From: Corynebacterium frankenforstense
Lineage (GTDB): Bacteria; Actinomycetota; Actinomycetes; Mycobacteriales; Mycobacteriaceae
Reading direction: 5' to 3'
DNA: 64,000 nucleotides
Assembly (NCBI RefSeq): GCF_030211955.1
Contig: NZ_JASODI010000006.1
Coordinates: forward strand, 60,158 to 124,157
Both the position numbers and the translations under genes were made by a program. The notes below the pieces were generated by a model. That model ran no database searches and was not told the DNA's origin. It was given only the letters and a program-made list of their open reading frames with translations. Below, in pieces: positions 8,822 through 16,944 of this stretch (position 1 is its first letter; every line of letters starts with the position of its first letter).

Positions 8822-9166
8822 CTAAATTTCTCCCGGTCGCAGACCCGCGGAACGCATATCCACGCGGTAACGCGCGCCCTCGCGGGTGCGGGTCACCGTG
8901 TACGGGATGCCCTCCTCGTCCCAGTGGACACGTGCCCGCTCCCCCACCGGCGAGGTGCCGTCCGCGCGCACCACCCGCCACCAGGCGGTCAGGTGGCCGT
9001 GGGTGCGCATCGCGCGGCCCGCCCGGCGCGCGGTGGTGCCGGCGGCCGCACCGACCGCGCCGTAGCTGGCCACCCGGCCTGCCGGGATCTTGTCGACTAC
9101 TGCGAGGACGGCGTCGGTGACGTCGTCCAACGCCAACGGCGAGTCGGGCGCGGCGTCGTCAAGCAA
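8822..9166 (-). CDS. alkyltransferase-like (ATL) DNA repair protein
   Basis: 114 residues, the MGMT DNA-binding domain alone. VDKIPAGRVASYGAVGAAAG is the usual helix-turn-helix entry, and the motif that is PCHRV in true methyltransferases reads AWWRV here, with Trp62 where the alkyl-accepting Cys would be. ATL proteins with Trp at this place bind O6-alkylguanine and hand it to nucleotide excision repair without removing the alkyl group. Only a TTG start (9166) gives the full domain; it lies next to the stop of the VOC gene upstream (9168-9170), so the genes are coupled. Confidence 0.75.
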   Translation of the reverse strand: MLDDAAPDSPLALDDVTDAVLAVVDKIPAGRVASYGAVGAAAGTTARRAGRAMRTHGHLTAWWRVVRADGTSPVGERARVHWDEEGIPYTVTRTREGARYRVDMRSAGLRPGEI

Positions 9167-9167
9167 A

Positions 9168-9998
9168 CTAGCCCAGGCCCTGCGCGCGCAGGGCCTCGAA
9201 GACGTCGTTGCCCTCCTGGATGTCGAGCTCCTCGTACTCCTCGACCTCGCAGAGCGTCACCGTCGCGCCGGTGGGGTCGGCGATGATGAGCAGGCGGCCG
9301 AACTCGGCGTCGAAGGGGCCCTGGATGACCTCGCCGCCGAGCTCGGGCACGCGCGCGGCGGCCTTGTCGACGTCGAGGACGCCCAGGAAGGTCTGCCAGA
9401 AGCCGTGCACGCCCTCGGGGAAGTGGCCGGCGGCGTCGCGCAGCCCGGCGAAGGGGGCGGAGTCGGCGAGCAGCGTGCCGTAGCGCGGCAGGTCCGTGCC
9501 CTCGCCGCCGACGGTGGCGGACTGCCAGCCGAAGAGGCCGGTGTAGAAGTCCAGCGCCTCGTCGAAGCCGGAGGTGCAGGTCAGCTCGTGCCAGACGGCG
9601 CAGCCGGGCTCGCCGCCGGCGACGAAGGCGTCCTCGCCGCGCGGTTCGACCAGGCCGAAGAGCGCGCCGTTCGGGTCGGCGGCGACACCCATGCGCCCGA
9701 TCTGGGCGTCGGTGGGACCGGCGAGGACCTTGCCGCCGAGCTCGCCGATGCGGTCCAGCTGCGCCTCGAGGTCGTCGGCGAGGAAGTAGGTCACCCACGT
9801 CGTCGCGCCGCCGGTGGCGGGGATCAGGCCGGCCACCGGCAGGCCCTGCACACGGGCGACGAGGTAGCCGGAGCCCTCGACCTCCTCGTTGACCTGCCAG
9901 TCCAAAAGCCCGGTGTAGAAGCGGGCCGCGGCCTCGGGCTCGGGGGTGTTCAGGTCGATCCAGTAGGGCATGCCGCCCTGGGCGTTGAACGCGGGCAT
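9168..9998 (-). CDS. two-domain VOC (glyoxalase/bleomycin-resistance fold) protein
   Basis: 276 residues made of two tandem VOC domains: residues about 5-120 (GMPYWIDLNTPEPEAAARFY) and 140-265 (AVWHELTCTSGFDEALDFYT). Each begins with the beta-strand and FYTGLF/GLLDWQ turn common in this family. VOC proteins are metal-dependent lyases, dioxygenases or drug-binding proteins; the tandem type in actinobacteria is usually of unknown substrate. The ATG at 9998 immediately follows the stop of the S4 gene (9999-10001), so the S4, VOC and ATL genes form one minus-strand operon. Confidence 0.7.
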   Translation of the reverse strand: MPAFNAQGGMPYWIDLNTPEPEAAARFYTGLLDWQVNEEVEGSGYLVARVQGLPVAGLIPATGGATTWVTYFLADDLEAQLDRIGELGGKVLAGPTDAQIGRMGVAADPNGALFGLVEPRGEDAFVAGGEPGCAVWHELTCTSGFDEALDFYTGLFGWQSATVGGEGTDLPRYGTLLADSAPFAGLRDAAGHFPEGVHGFWQTFLGVLDVDKAAARVPELGGEVIQGPFDAEFGRLLIIADPTGATVTLCEVEEYEELDIQEGNDVFEALRAQGLG

Positions 9999-10289
9999 CT
10001 ACATGTTCCTCCACTTCTCGGGGTCGAAGTCGTCGTCTGCGGTGGCCTCGTCGAAGTAGTCGTCCTCGCCGTCGTCCTCGGCGACCACGGCGCAGGCCTC
10101 GGCCACGCAGACCCGGTCGCCGATGGCGAGGTGGCGCCCGCGGCGCGTGTCGGTCTCGCCGTTGACGGTGACCAGGCCCTCGGAGATGACGGCCTTGGCC
10201 TCCCCGCCCGTGGCCACCAGACCCGCGAGCTTGATGAACTGCCCCAGTTTGATCGACCCGCCGGAGACGGGAACCTCAACGTCCTGCAT
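9999..10289 (-). CDS. S4-domain RNA-binding protein
   Basis: 96 residues from the ATG at 10289 (MQDVEVPVSGGSIKLGQFIK). The S4 core KLAGLVATGGEAKAVISEG with VTVNGE is complete; the C-terminal 30 residues are very acidic. This small single-domain type (YaaA/RlbA-like) binds structured RNA, often rRNA. The frame stays open upstream to 10439, but that extension overlaps the pseudo-CRISPR unit and lacks conserved sequence, so I reject it. First gene of a three-gene minus-strand operon. Confidence 0.75.
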   Translation of the reverse strand: MQDVEVPVSGGSIKLGQFIKLAGLVATGGEAKAVISEGLVTVNGETDTRRGRHLAIGDRVCVAEACAVVAEDDGEDDYFDEATADDDFDPEKWRNM

Positions 10290-10366
10290 GCGCACGAGTC
10301 TAACGGGCGGGCGGGACGGGCGGCCGGGTGGACGGTGGGGCGGGCAGGATTGGCAGGGCGGGTAGG

Positions 10367-10474
10367 ATTCGGGCGCGGGGCGGCGCAGCCCTTCATTGAG
10401 GGAAGTTCGTTTAGCTGGAGTCCCTCGGAGCCAGTACATCGCTGCGCCGCCTCCTTAATCTCTTGGCCGTCGAG
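10367..10474 (+). ncRNA. crRNA-like regulatory RNA (CreR-type pseudo-array), putative
   Basis: A one-spacer pseudo-array in the gap between the S4 gene and lysE. First pseudo-repeat 10367-10402: its last 18 bases are GCAGCCCTTCATTGAGGG, identical in 17 to the 3' part of the CRISPR repeat of this locus. Spacer 10403-10437: 35 nt, the same length as the real spacers. Second pseudo-repeat from 10438: begins ATCGCTGC as the real repeat does and then diverges. The first pseudo-repeat has lost the GCTGCAG stem but can fold another hairpin (GGGC/GCCC with GCG/CGC, 10371-10391) before the handle. A weak -10 box TAGGAT lies at 10363-10368. Counted from 10403, the spacer pairs with the cas promoter (11231-11244) at 12 of 14 positions, missing only 6 and 12. 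I infer a guide RNA that lets the Cas effector repress cas transcription; expression is untested. Confidence 0.75.
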
Positions 10475-10476
10475 CA

Positions 10477-11172
10477 CTAGCCGCCGAGCAGTCCGAGAAC
10501 CCCCTCGACGACCATCACCGCGGCCAGCAGGCAGAAGATCGCTCCGGTGACGATGTCGATGACCGCGGAGTTCTCCGCGATGCGCGCCGAGAACGCGCGC
10601 ACGGCCAGGGCGAAGCTGACGAACCAGACCAGGCCGACCGCGATGAGCAGCGCCGCGATGAACGCCGTGATCCCCCAACCCATGCCGGGCTCGATGAACT
10701 GCGCGAAGACGGCGCCGAAGAAGAGGACGGCCTTCGGGTTGGCCAGGTTGGTGGTGAAACCGGCGCGCCAGGCCTGCCCGGCGGTCGAGTCGGCGTCGGT
10801 GCGCTTCGGCACCGGCCCGGGCGTGACGGATTCGCGCGAGCCGGAGGGCACGTCGGCGTGCACGGCGCGGGCGGACTGGCAGCGGGTGGCCAAGCCGCCA
10901 CGGATGGAACTGACGCCCAGGTAGGCCAGGTAGGCCCCGCCGATCAGCTGCAGCCAGGCCAGCAGCGCCGGGCGCGCGGTGAGCAGGGCGGACAGGCCCA
11001 GGAGGCTGGCCAGGATCCAGCCGGTGTTGCCCGTCATCACTCCGAGGGCGGCCCACACGCCGGCGCGCTTGGAGCGCGCGCCCTGGCGCGTGATCTGCAC
11101 GACGTCGGGGCCGGGACTGATGATGGCCGCGACCCAGACCCCCAGCAGGGTGAGGATGGAACCGAATGTCAT
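10477..11172 (-). CDS. LysE/RhtB-family amino-acid exporter
   Basis: 231 residues from the ATG at 11172 (MTFGSILTLLGVWVAAIISP); a GTG at 11214 would add 14 residues. The SPGPD motif after the first membrane helix and five to six hydrophobic segments define the LysE/RhtB fold, which exports amino acids or derivatives. A hydrophilic insertion of about 40 residues (RESVTPGPVPKRTDADS region) sits in the central loop, longer than usual. The gene lies between the crRNA-like unit and the cas operon and is divergent from the latter, so its own promoter is back to back with the cas promoter. Confidence 0.75.
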   Translation of the reverse strand: MTFGSILTLLGVWVAAIISPGPDVVQITRQGARSKRAGVWAALGVMTGNTGWILASLLGLSALLTARPALLAWLQLIGGAYLAYLGVSSIRGGLATRCQSARAVHADVPSGSRESVTPGPVPKRTDADSTAGQAWRAGFTTNLANPKAVLFFGAVFAQFIEPGMGWGITAFIAALLIAVGLVWFVSFALAVRAFSARIAENSAVIDIVTGAIFCLLAAVMVVEGVLGLLGG

Positions 11173-11217
11173 GATGGTCAGGTTACATCCTGCGTCGGGC
11201 ATGACGTCGACCACACC

Positions 11218-11265
11218 TTAAAAGCACTACAAGTTAGTTTATCTTATTTGTCGCGACTTTCGTGT
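11218..11265 (+). promoter_or_regulatory. cas operon promoter with partial protospacer for the crRNA-like RNA
   Basis: TATCTT at 11240-11245 is a fair -10 box with TTAAAA 16 nt upstream as a poor -35. The stretch 11231-11265 is aligned with the 35-nt pseudo-spacer at 10403: AAGTT, one mismatch, GTTTA, one mismatch, CT. The 5' flank on the same strand is TAC (11228-11230), the position of a type I PAM. Effector binding here would cover the -10 box and start site. AT-rich compared with its surroundings. The csb1 start is at 11367. Confidence 0.6.
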
Positions 11266-11366
11266 ATGTTTGGTGCTGCATCGTCCGTTGCACCGCCCAT
11301 GGGACCACAAGCCCGGGACGGAATCCCTTCCTCATCCACACTCCTGTTCGACCCGAAAGGATCGTC

Positions 11367-12575
11367 ATGTCCGAAGCACAGACCTACGAGAACCTGCTGA
11401 GCGCCTGCCGCCGCGGAGGATCCAGCGTCCTCACCTCCACCACCGAACTGGGCGCCGCCGCCGGGGCGCACGCTTCGATCGCGCCGGCGAAGTTCGTCAG
11501 CCACTCCAACCCCACATTCGCCTTCGAGACCCGCTACATCGACGGCCAGGCACAGACCGTGGCCCTCATTGACGGCAAGCAGTCCTCCAGCAACCGCGGC
11601 GAGGCGGCACTGGCCCAGTCGATTCGCGACGCCGAACCGGTCGCCTCCCGTATCCCCCGCATGCGTGTTCAGTACGAGGACCGCGACTTCCTCTGCATGG
11701 AGCTTCCGCACCGCGCCTTCGACGGCCACTTCCGTGCCGCCACCCTGGAGGGCCGGCCCGCCACCCAGACCAATGTGTTCCAGGCGCTGCGCAACTGCAC
11801 CCCCGCCGATTCCCGTGCGCTGCTCGAGACCTCCCCGATCAGCCTCGCCCTGGGTGCGTGGGACGCCACCCGCGCAAAAGACCAGGTGCGCATCCGCAGC
11901 TCGGTCACCGGCGAGATCATCGGCGTTCTCGCCGACCAGGAGGCCGAGGGGCGTGACCGCTACTCACTGCGCGGCGGTGCCCGCGTCGACCCGGTGGCCA
12001 TGAGCGTCCAGCTGGACGGAGCCAGCATGGAACGCATCCTCGCCGATCAGGAGCACGACCTCAGTGCCAAAACCGTCGCGTCCCTGCGCTCCGAGATCAA
12101 CAAGGCCAAGAAGGAGCCCGTCTCCGCCTCGTCACTGGGCCTTGGCGGCATCCCGCCGAGCCTCGATGCCCTGGGCGGGGTCGCCTGCTCCCGGATCATC
12201 CGCTCTTGGGTCCTCTCCTTCGCCTCCCTGCGCCAGCTGCGCTTCGGCGCGGGAGCCGAGGGTGACGCCGCCTGCCGCACCCTGCTCGCCGCACTCGACC
12301 TGGCAGTCGTCGCCCGAGCCGAGGAGGAGCTCTACCTGCGGGCGAACTGCGATCTCGTCGAGCTTTCCGAACCCGAGACCAAGCTGGACCTGCGCTTCGG
12401 CAAGTCTCAGCCGATCGACCCGATCACCGTCGACACCGCCGACGCCCTTCTCGAACGTGCCATGGACGAGGCCGAGGCCAAGGCCGGCATCCGGTGGCAG
12501 GGGCAGACTCTCGAGTTCATCGGCAATCCTGCGGTCCTGCGGGGCGCCGTCGACGAGTCTGAGGAAGAGGCCTGA
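11367..12575 (+). CDS. csb1: Cas7 backbone subunit, Csb1/GSU0053 family (subtype I-G)
   Basis: 402 residues. The region AKFVSHSNPTFAFETRYIDG, the NRGEAALAQSI segment and RGGARVDPVAM are features of the Csb1 (GSU0053) family, the Cas7 protein of subtype I-G (formerly I-U). It would polymerise along the crRNA spacer. The start is the ATG at 11367 behind GAAAGGA; upstream codons in frame show no family similarity. First gene of the operon csb1-csb2-cas3-csb3-cas4/1-cas2, in which genes overlap or are separated by 3 nt. Its promoter carries the predicted target of the crRNA-like RNA at 10403. Confidence 0.85.
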   Translation: MSEAQTYENLLSACRRGGSSVLTSTTELGAAAGAHASIAPAKFVSHSNPTFAFETRYIDGQAQTVALIDGKQSSSNRGEAALAQSIRDAEPVASRIPRMRVQYEDRDFLCMELPHRAFDGHFRAATLEGRPATQTNVFQALRNCTPADSRALLETSPISLALGAWDATRAKDQVRIRSSVTGEIIGVLADQEAEGRDRYSLRGGARVDPVAMSVQLDGASMERILADQEHDLSAKTVASLRSEINKAKKEPVSASSLGLGGIPPSLDALGGVACSRIIRSWVLSFASLRQLRFGAGAEGDAACRTLLAALDLAVVARAEEELYLRANCDLVELSEPETKLDLRFGKSQPIDPITVDTADALLERAMDEAEAKAGIRWQGQTLEFIGNPAVLRGAVDESEEEA

Positions 12576-12578
12576 CCG

Positions 12579-14120
12579 ATGACCCCGCTCGCCATCACCG
12601 CCCGGTTCCCCCTCGGGGTGTACGTCGGGCACCGTAGCGACGGCTCGCCGGACCCCTTCCCCGACCCGGCACGCCTGCACGCCGCACTCCTCAACGCCGC
12701 GGCCACCGGCTGCTCCGCTGTCGAAGACCCTGCCGGGCTGGGCCCGAGTCCCGAGTCCCTCGAGGCCCTGCGCTGGCTCGAGGAACACCCGCCGGAGGGC
12801 CTTTTCCTCCCCGAGCGCCGACCTCAGTCCGCCGACTCCTCCCGCATCATCTTCCGCAAGGAAGGCCTGGTCAACCCCAAGAAGTCAACCAACCACCGAC
12901 GGGTGTCCGACGGCGTGAGCCTCAACGGTCCGATCGGATACCGCTGGTCGGAGGCCCCGGTAGCGGTCGCCGAGACCATCCGCCTGCTGTGCGCGGACGT
13001 CGCCGTCCTCGGAGAGACCGAGAGCGCCGTCGTCCTGAGCCACGAGGACTTCGAACCGAATCTCGTCCTCGACCGCGAGTCATCCATGTTCGCTCCGGGC
13101 GGGCATCCTGTCCGTGCTCCCGGGCCGGGCCGGACCGCCGGCCTCACCGCGGCCCACCGTGCGGCGAATCCCGGCAAAAACCCTGTCCAGAAAGCGACGA
13201 AGAGCGAGGTGACCCGCCCCGCCCCCGTCCCCGGCGACGGGCTGACCTCACTGCGTTACCGCAGCCCGGAGCCGCCTAAGCCCGAGACACCGTGGTCTCG
13301 CGTCCTGCTTCTCGAGCTCGGGGGCCCCGCACTCGCGCCGGAGGAGCGGATGGACTGGGCGGTGGCCTTCCACCGTGCGCTCATCGCCGCCATCGACGGA
13401 CCGGTTCCGGCCATGGTCACAGGCGCTTACCCGAAGGGACAACCGCGTCCAGCCAACCAACTGGCCATCCAGTACATCCCCGCAGGCATGGCCTGCCACC
13501 ACGGAATTGACGGCCACGGCCTGGCCTTGCTTGTGCCGACGGATGCAGCCGATGAGGATCTCGCCGCACTCGCCGGCGGCCTGGCGAACATCCGCAGCCT
13601 CTACTGCCGTCACGGTCGGCGCACGCTGCGTTTCCAGGGCGTCAGCGCCCCGGGAGACAGGTTCTGGGGTCCGGCCCCAGACGGCCACCGCCGGCTGTGG
13701 TCGCCTCTTCCCGTCGCCGTCACCGAGCACCGCAGCCCTAGGGCCACCGCCACCGGCGGCAAGCAGTGGGGCCTGCGGGAGGCCGGAGTGGTCTCGGTGG
13801 CCCACGTGTGGCGCGACGAGTTCCCCACCACCGCACGCGGTGACCGAAGGCTCATCGAGCTGCACGCCGCGGCATCGGCGCGCGGGGTGAAGGTCGGCGC
13901 CACGCGCCTCGTTCCTGGAGACTCCAACAGTTTCGTGCACAAGGCCTCGCCCCGGATGGTACCGCGGATGTGGAGCGGGCTGGTGGACCTGGGTGACCTC
14001 GCCCTGGACACCGCGATCACCGCGATCGGACAGTCACGGCACCTGGGCGGGGGCCTGCTGACGCCCGTCGACATACCCGAGGGCCTCTACCCGACGCTGA
14101 TGGGAGATGACAATGACTGA
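12579..14120 (+). CDS. csb2: Csb2 (GSU0054), Cas5-Cas6 fusion of subtype I-G
   Basis: 513 residues. The N-terminus (ARFPLGVYVGH, DPARLHAALL) is the Cas5-like RRM with the usual PxPARL motif; the C-terminus (AITAIGQSRHLGGGLLTPVD) carries the glycine-rich loop of Cas6-type endonucleases. Csb2 is the signature protein of subtype I-G and is expected both to cap the 5' handle and to cut the repeat. The repeat of this locus offers a 9-bp hairpin as substrate. His residues near the C-terminus (about 434, 478, 493) are candidates for catalysis. The end overlaps cas3 by 14 nt. Confidence 0.85.
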   Translation: MTPLAITARFPLGVYVGHRSDGSPDPFPDPARLHAALLNAAATGCSAVEDPAGLGPSPESLEALRWLEEHPPEGLFLPERRPQSADSSRIIFRKEGLVNPKKSTNHRRVSDGVSLNGPIGYRWSEAPVAVAETIRLLCADVAVLGETESAVVLSHEDFEPNLVLDRESSMFAPGGHPVRAPGPGRTAGLTAAHRAANPGKNPVQKATKSEVTRPAPVPGDGLTSLRYRSPEPPKPETPWSRVLLLELGGPALAPEERMDWAVAFHRALIAAIDGPVPAMVTGAYPKGQPRPANQLAIQYIPAGMACHHGIDGHGLALLVPTDAADEDLAALAGGLANIRSLYCRHGRRTLRFQGVSAPGDRFWGPAPDGHRRLWSPLPVAVTEHRSPRATATGGKQWGLREAGVVSVAHVWRDEFPTTARGDRRLIELHAAASARGVKVGATRLVPGDSNSFVHKASPRMVPRMWSGLVDLGDLALDTAITAIGQSRHLGGGLLTPVDIPEGLYPTLMGDDND

Positions 14121-16944
14121 CTCCACCAATTTGTCTCTGTGGCATGGCGAATTCGGCGACTTCTTCGCGGCGCTCAATGACGGCCACGCTCCGTTCCGCT
14201 GGCAGGAGCGCCTGCTCGACGAGATTCTGACCGGGGGCGAATGGCCCGACCAGATTGTCGCGCCCACCGGCTCCGGTAAGTCCGCCGTCGTCGAGGTCCA
14301 CGTATTCGCCAACGCGCTGGCCGCCGCCGGCGCCGCACCCCGCGTTCCGCGCCGCCTGTTCGCCGTGGTCAACCGGCGTGCGCTGGTGGACAACCAACAC
14401 GACCGTGCCACCCGATGCGCAAAGCTGCTCGACGAGGCGCTCTCCGAAGACGCCCACCCCGGACCTTCCAGCGACGTCGTCACTCGGGTCGCTGCCCTGC
14501 TCAGAGGCCTGCGCACCCAACGCGCGACGGATCTCGACGACTCGGATGCGCAGGCCCCCTTGTTGGTCGGCCACATCCGTGGCGCGACCCGACCGGAGAA
14601 CCCGACGCTCCTGGACCCGAGTGCTTGCGCGGTCGTGGCTGCGACGCCGGACATGTTCGGCTCGCGGATGCTTTTCCGAGCCTACGGCGCCACCCGATTG
14701 TCCCGGCCACGCGAGGCGGCGGTCATCGGGTATGACTCGGTGCTCGTCCTCGACGAGTCTCACCTCAACCGGCAGCTGTTACTCTCCGCGAGGCGCATCG
14801 CCGAGCTGGTCCACCGGGAAACCGACCTCGGGGTACCGGCACTCCAGGTCGTCGAGTCCACCGCCACGCCTTCCGGGGTCTCCGCCCGTCGTGTCGGGGT
14901 CTCCGCCGAAGACCTCGTCGACGGCGCCGACGAGGTGCTCAGTCGACGCGTCCGCGCCGCAAAACCCCTCGAGCTCGTCACCGATTCACGATGGAACGGC
15001 AAGAAGGCCACCGTCGCGTTGGCCAGGGCTTTCGCCGAGGAGATCGTGCGCGTGCGCGCGAGGGTGATACCCGGTACGGATCCGGACGGAACCTCGGCAA
15101 ACAGCGCGGAGGCACAAGAGCTCCGGCCACACACGGTCGGCTGCATCGTCAACCACGTCGACACCGCCGTGGCTGTGGCCGCTCAGCTGTCGAAGCTGGA
15201 CAAGTCACTCAACGTGCAGGTCCTCGTCGGCCGGATGCGCCCCTGGGACCTCCGACAGCTACGGAACGGCAAGCACCATGACCTGTTCACCCTTCGCGGT
15301 GACGCCACTGTTGATGTGCTGGTGGCCACCCAGACCCTCGAGGTCGGCGTGGACATCGATCTCGCCGGACTGGTCACCGAACTGGCGCCCGCCGATTCGC
15401 TCGCGCAGCGCTTCGGCCGCGTCAACAGACTCGGGATGCGCGAGTCCTCACCCGTGCGTGTCATCGTCCCCGAAAAGCTGCCCAAGAAGGTGGACCTGCC
15501 CTACGTCCGCGAGGACCTGAGTGCAGGTCTCCGCTGGTTGCACGAGCTCCGCGACCTCGGCGCCGGTGTCAGCCCCGAGGCGCTCGCTTCGGTCCCACAA
15601 CCACCGGCTACCCCCCGTCGGCTTCTCTTCCAGCGCCCCGAGCACGCGGATCTCTTCCGCTGGGCACGCACCGGCGATGCACTCTTCGCCGACGACGACC
15701 TCGAGATCTGGCTGCGCGATGATCTCACGGCTGACATCGCGCAGGTCGGCATCGTGGTCCGCGACCTGCTGCCACGCGAGGATTCGACCGGTGCTCTCCA
15801 GATCTTGCGGGCACTCCCTCCACTGGAGGACGAGGCTTTCCCCGCCAACATTTCGGTGGCCCGCAGGATTCTCGCCGGAATCATCACCCCACGAAATACC
15901 GGTCACGCGCCGACAGCCCCGCCGCGCGCCTTCATTGTGCGCGAGGACACCGTGACGCTTGCCGACGCCGCGCATCCCCCCGCCTTGCGTCCGGGTGACA
16001 CCGTGGTGCTGGACCGCGGGCACAGGTTCACCACCCGTGGAATCGTGGTCGACAATCCGCAAGACCGCACTTCCCCCGTTCCTGTTCCGGACATCGGCGG
16101 CCGGGTACTCGTCGACACGGATGCGGTACCCGAGCCTGCTGAGCTCGACGTTCCGGTGCGAAGCCTGCTCCGCGCCTTCGTGGGGCTCAGTTCCGAGGAA
16201 GCCACCCGGCTCCTCGCCGAGCACGGCATGGAGGGCACAGTGGTTCTTCCGCCCCATGATGAGACGATCCGTCAGCTGCCCTGGGCCGCCGTGGTGCAGA
16301 AGCCCGAGTCCTTCGACTCTCCGGTGTACCAGCGGTGGACGCCGTCGTCTGAGCCGGTGACCTTGGCCGCTCACAACTCGGACGTCGCCGGACGTGCCGA
16401 AGAAATTGCCGCGGCCGTCGGCTTGATCTCCGATTACGCCCGAAGGGTGAGTCTGGCCGGGCTCCACCACGATGACGGCAAGGTCGACGCCCGTTTCCAG
16501 CGGCTGCTTGGTAACAGCGGTGCGACCGGCCGAGGCGACGACGCGGAGGAGGATGCGCCGGTGCCACTCGCCAAGAGTCACGGCCCCCGAGCCCGTGCTG
16601 CACGGAGATCCGTCTCCGGGCTGCCCACCGGCTGGCGTCACGAGCAGCTCTCCGCGGCGCTTTTCGCCGCCGAGGCCAGCGGTTCAGGCGGCCAGGTCGA
16701 CCGGCTCGTCCTGAGGCTAGTCGGCACCAGCCACGGCCACGGTCGCCGAGGCTTCCCGCATGTTGGCGGCGAACTCATCGAGGCGTCGAACCCCGCCTCA
16801 GCGGTAGCGACCGAGCTGTTCACCGCCGGCGAGTGGGACCGGTTGGTCGAGGACACCGAACGGTCCACCGGCGTCTACGCCACCGCATACCTCGAGGAGC
16901 TGCTCCGCGCCGCCGATAACCAGATTTCCCGGGAGGGACGATAA
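14107..16944 (+). CDS. cas3: Cas3 helicase-nuclease with C-terminal HD domain
   Basis: 945 residues. Helicase part first: Walker A APTGSGKS at 52-59, DESH box near 217-220, and C-terminal RecA motifs QTLEVGVDID and QRFGRVNRLG (about 410-450). The HD nuclease follows at the C-terminus: NSD near 755, then LAGLHHDDGKVD near 782-793 and a later RHEQLSAALF. In most type I systems HD is N-terminal; C-terminal HD is the I-G order. It unwinds and degrades target DNA after effector binding. The ATG at 14107 overlaps csb2 by 14 nt; the second ATG (14113) is an equally good start. It overlaps csb3 by one base. Confidence 0.9.
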   Translation: MTMTDSTNLSLWHGEFGDFFAALNDGHAPFRWQERLLDEILTGGEWPDQIVAPTGSGKSAVVEVHVFANALAAAGAAPRVPRRLFAVVNRRALVDNQHDRATRCAKLLDEALSEDAHPGPSSDVVTRVAALLRGLRTQRATDLDDSDAQAPLLVGHIRGATRPENPTLLDPSACAVVAATPDMFGSRMLFRAYGATRLSRPREAAVIGYDSVLVLDESHLNRQLLLSARRIAELVHRETDLGVPALQVVESTATPSGVSARRVGVSAEDLVDGADEVLSRRVRAAKPLELVTDSRWNGKKATVALARAFAEEIVRVRARVIPGTDPDGTSANSAEAQELRPHTVGCIVNHVDTAVAVAAQLSKLDKSLNVQVLVGRMRPWDLRQLRNGKHHDLFTLRGDATVDVLVATQTLEVGVDIDLAGLVTELAPADSLAQRFGRVNRLGMRESSPVRVIVPEKLPKKVDLPYVREDLSAGLRWLHELRDLGAGVSPEALASVPQPPATPRRLLFQRPEHADLFRWARTGDALFADDDLEIWLRDDLTADIAQVGIVVRDLLPREDSTGALQILRALPPLEDEAFPANISVARRILAGIITPRNTGHAPTAPPRAFIVREDTVTLADAAHPPALRPGDTVVLDRGHRFTTRGIVVDNPQDRTSPVPVPDIGGRVLVDTDAVPEPAELDVPVRSLLRAFVGLSSEEATRLLAEHGMEGTVVLPPHDETIRQLPWAAVVQKPESFDSPVYQRWTPSSEPVTLAAHNSDVAGRAEEIAAAVGLISDYARRVSLAGLHHDDGKVDARFQRLLGNSGATGRGDDAEEDAPVPLAKSHGPRARAARRSVSGLPTGWRHEQLSAALFAAEASGSGGQVDRLVLRLVGTSHGHGRRGFPHVGGELIEASNPASAVATELFTAGEWDRLVEDTERSTGVYATAYLEELLRAADNQISREGR

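Noticed and set aside
10290..10439. N-terminal extension of the S4 protein through the pseudo-repeat
   Set aside because: The frame is open but the added 50 residues are Pro/Arg-rich and unlike the family; the ATG at 10289 opens the conserved domain.
10367..11265. CreTA-type toxin-antitoxin (crRNA-like antitoxin guarding a small toxin RNA)
   Set aside because: The predicted target is the cas promoter, and no short toxin-like transcript with a matching promoter is visible next to the unit.
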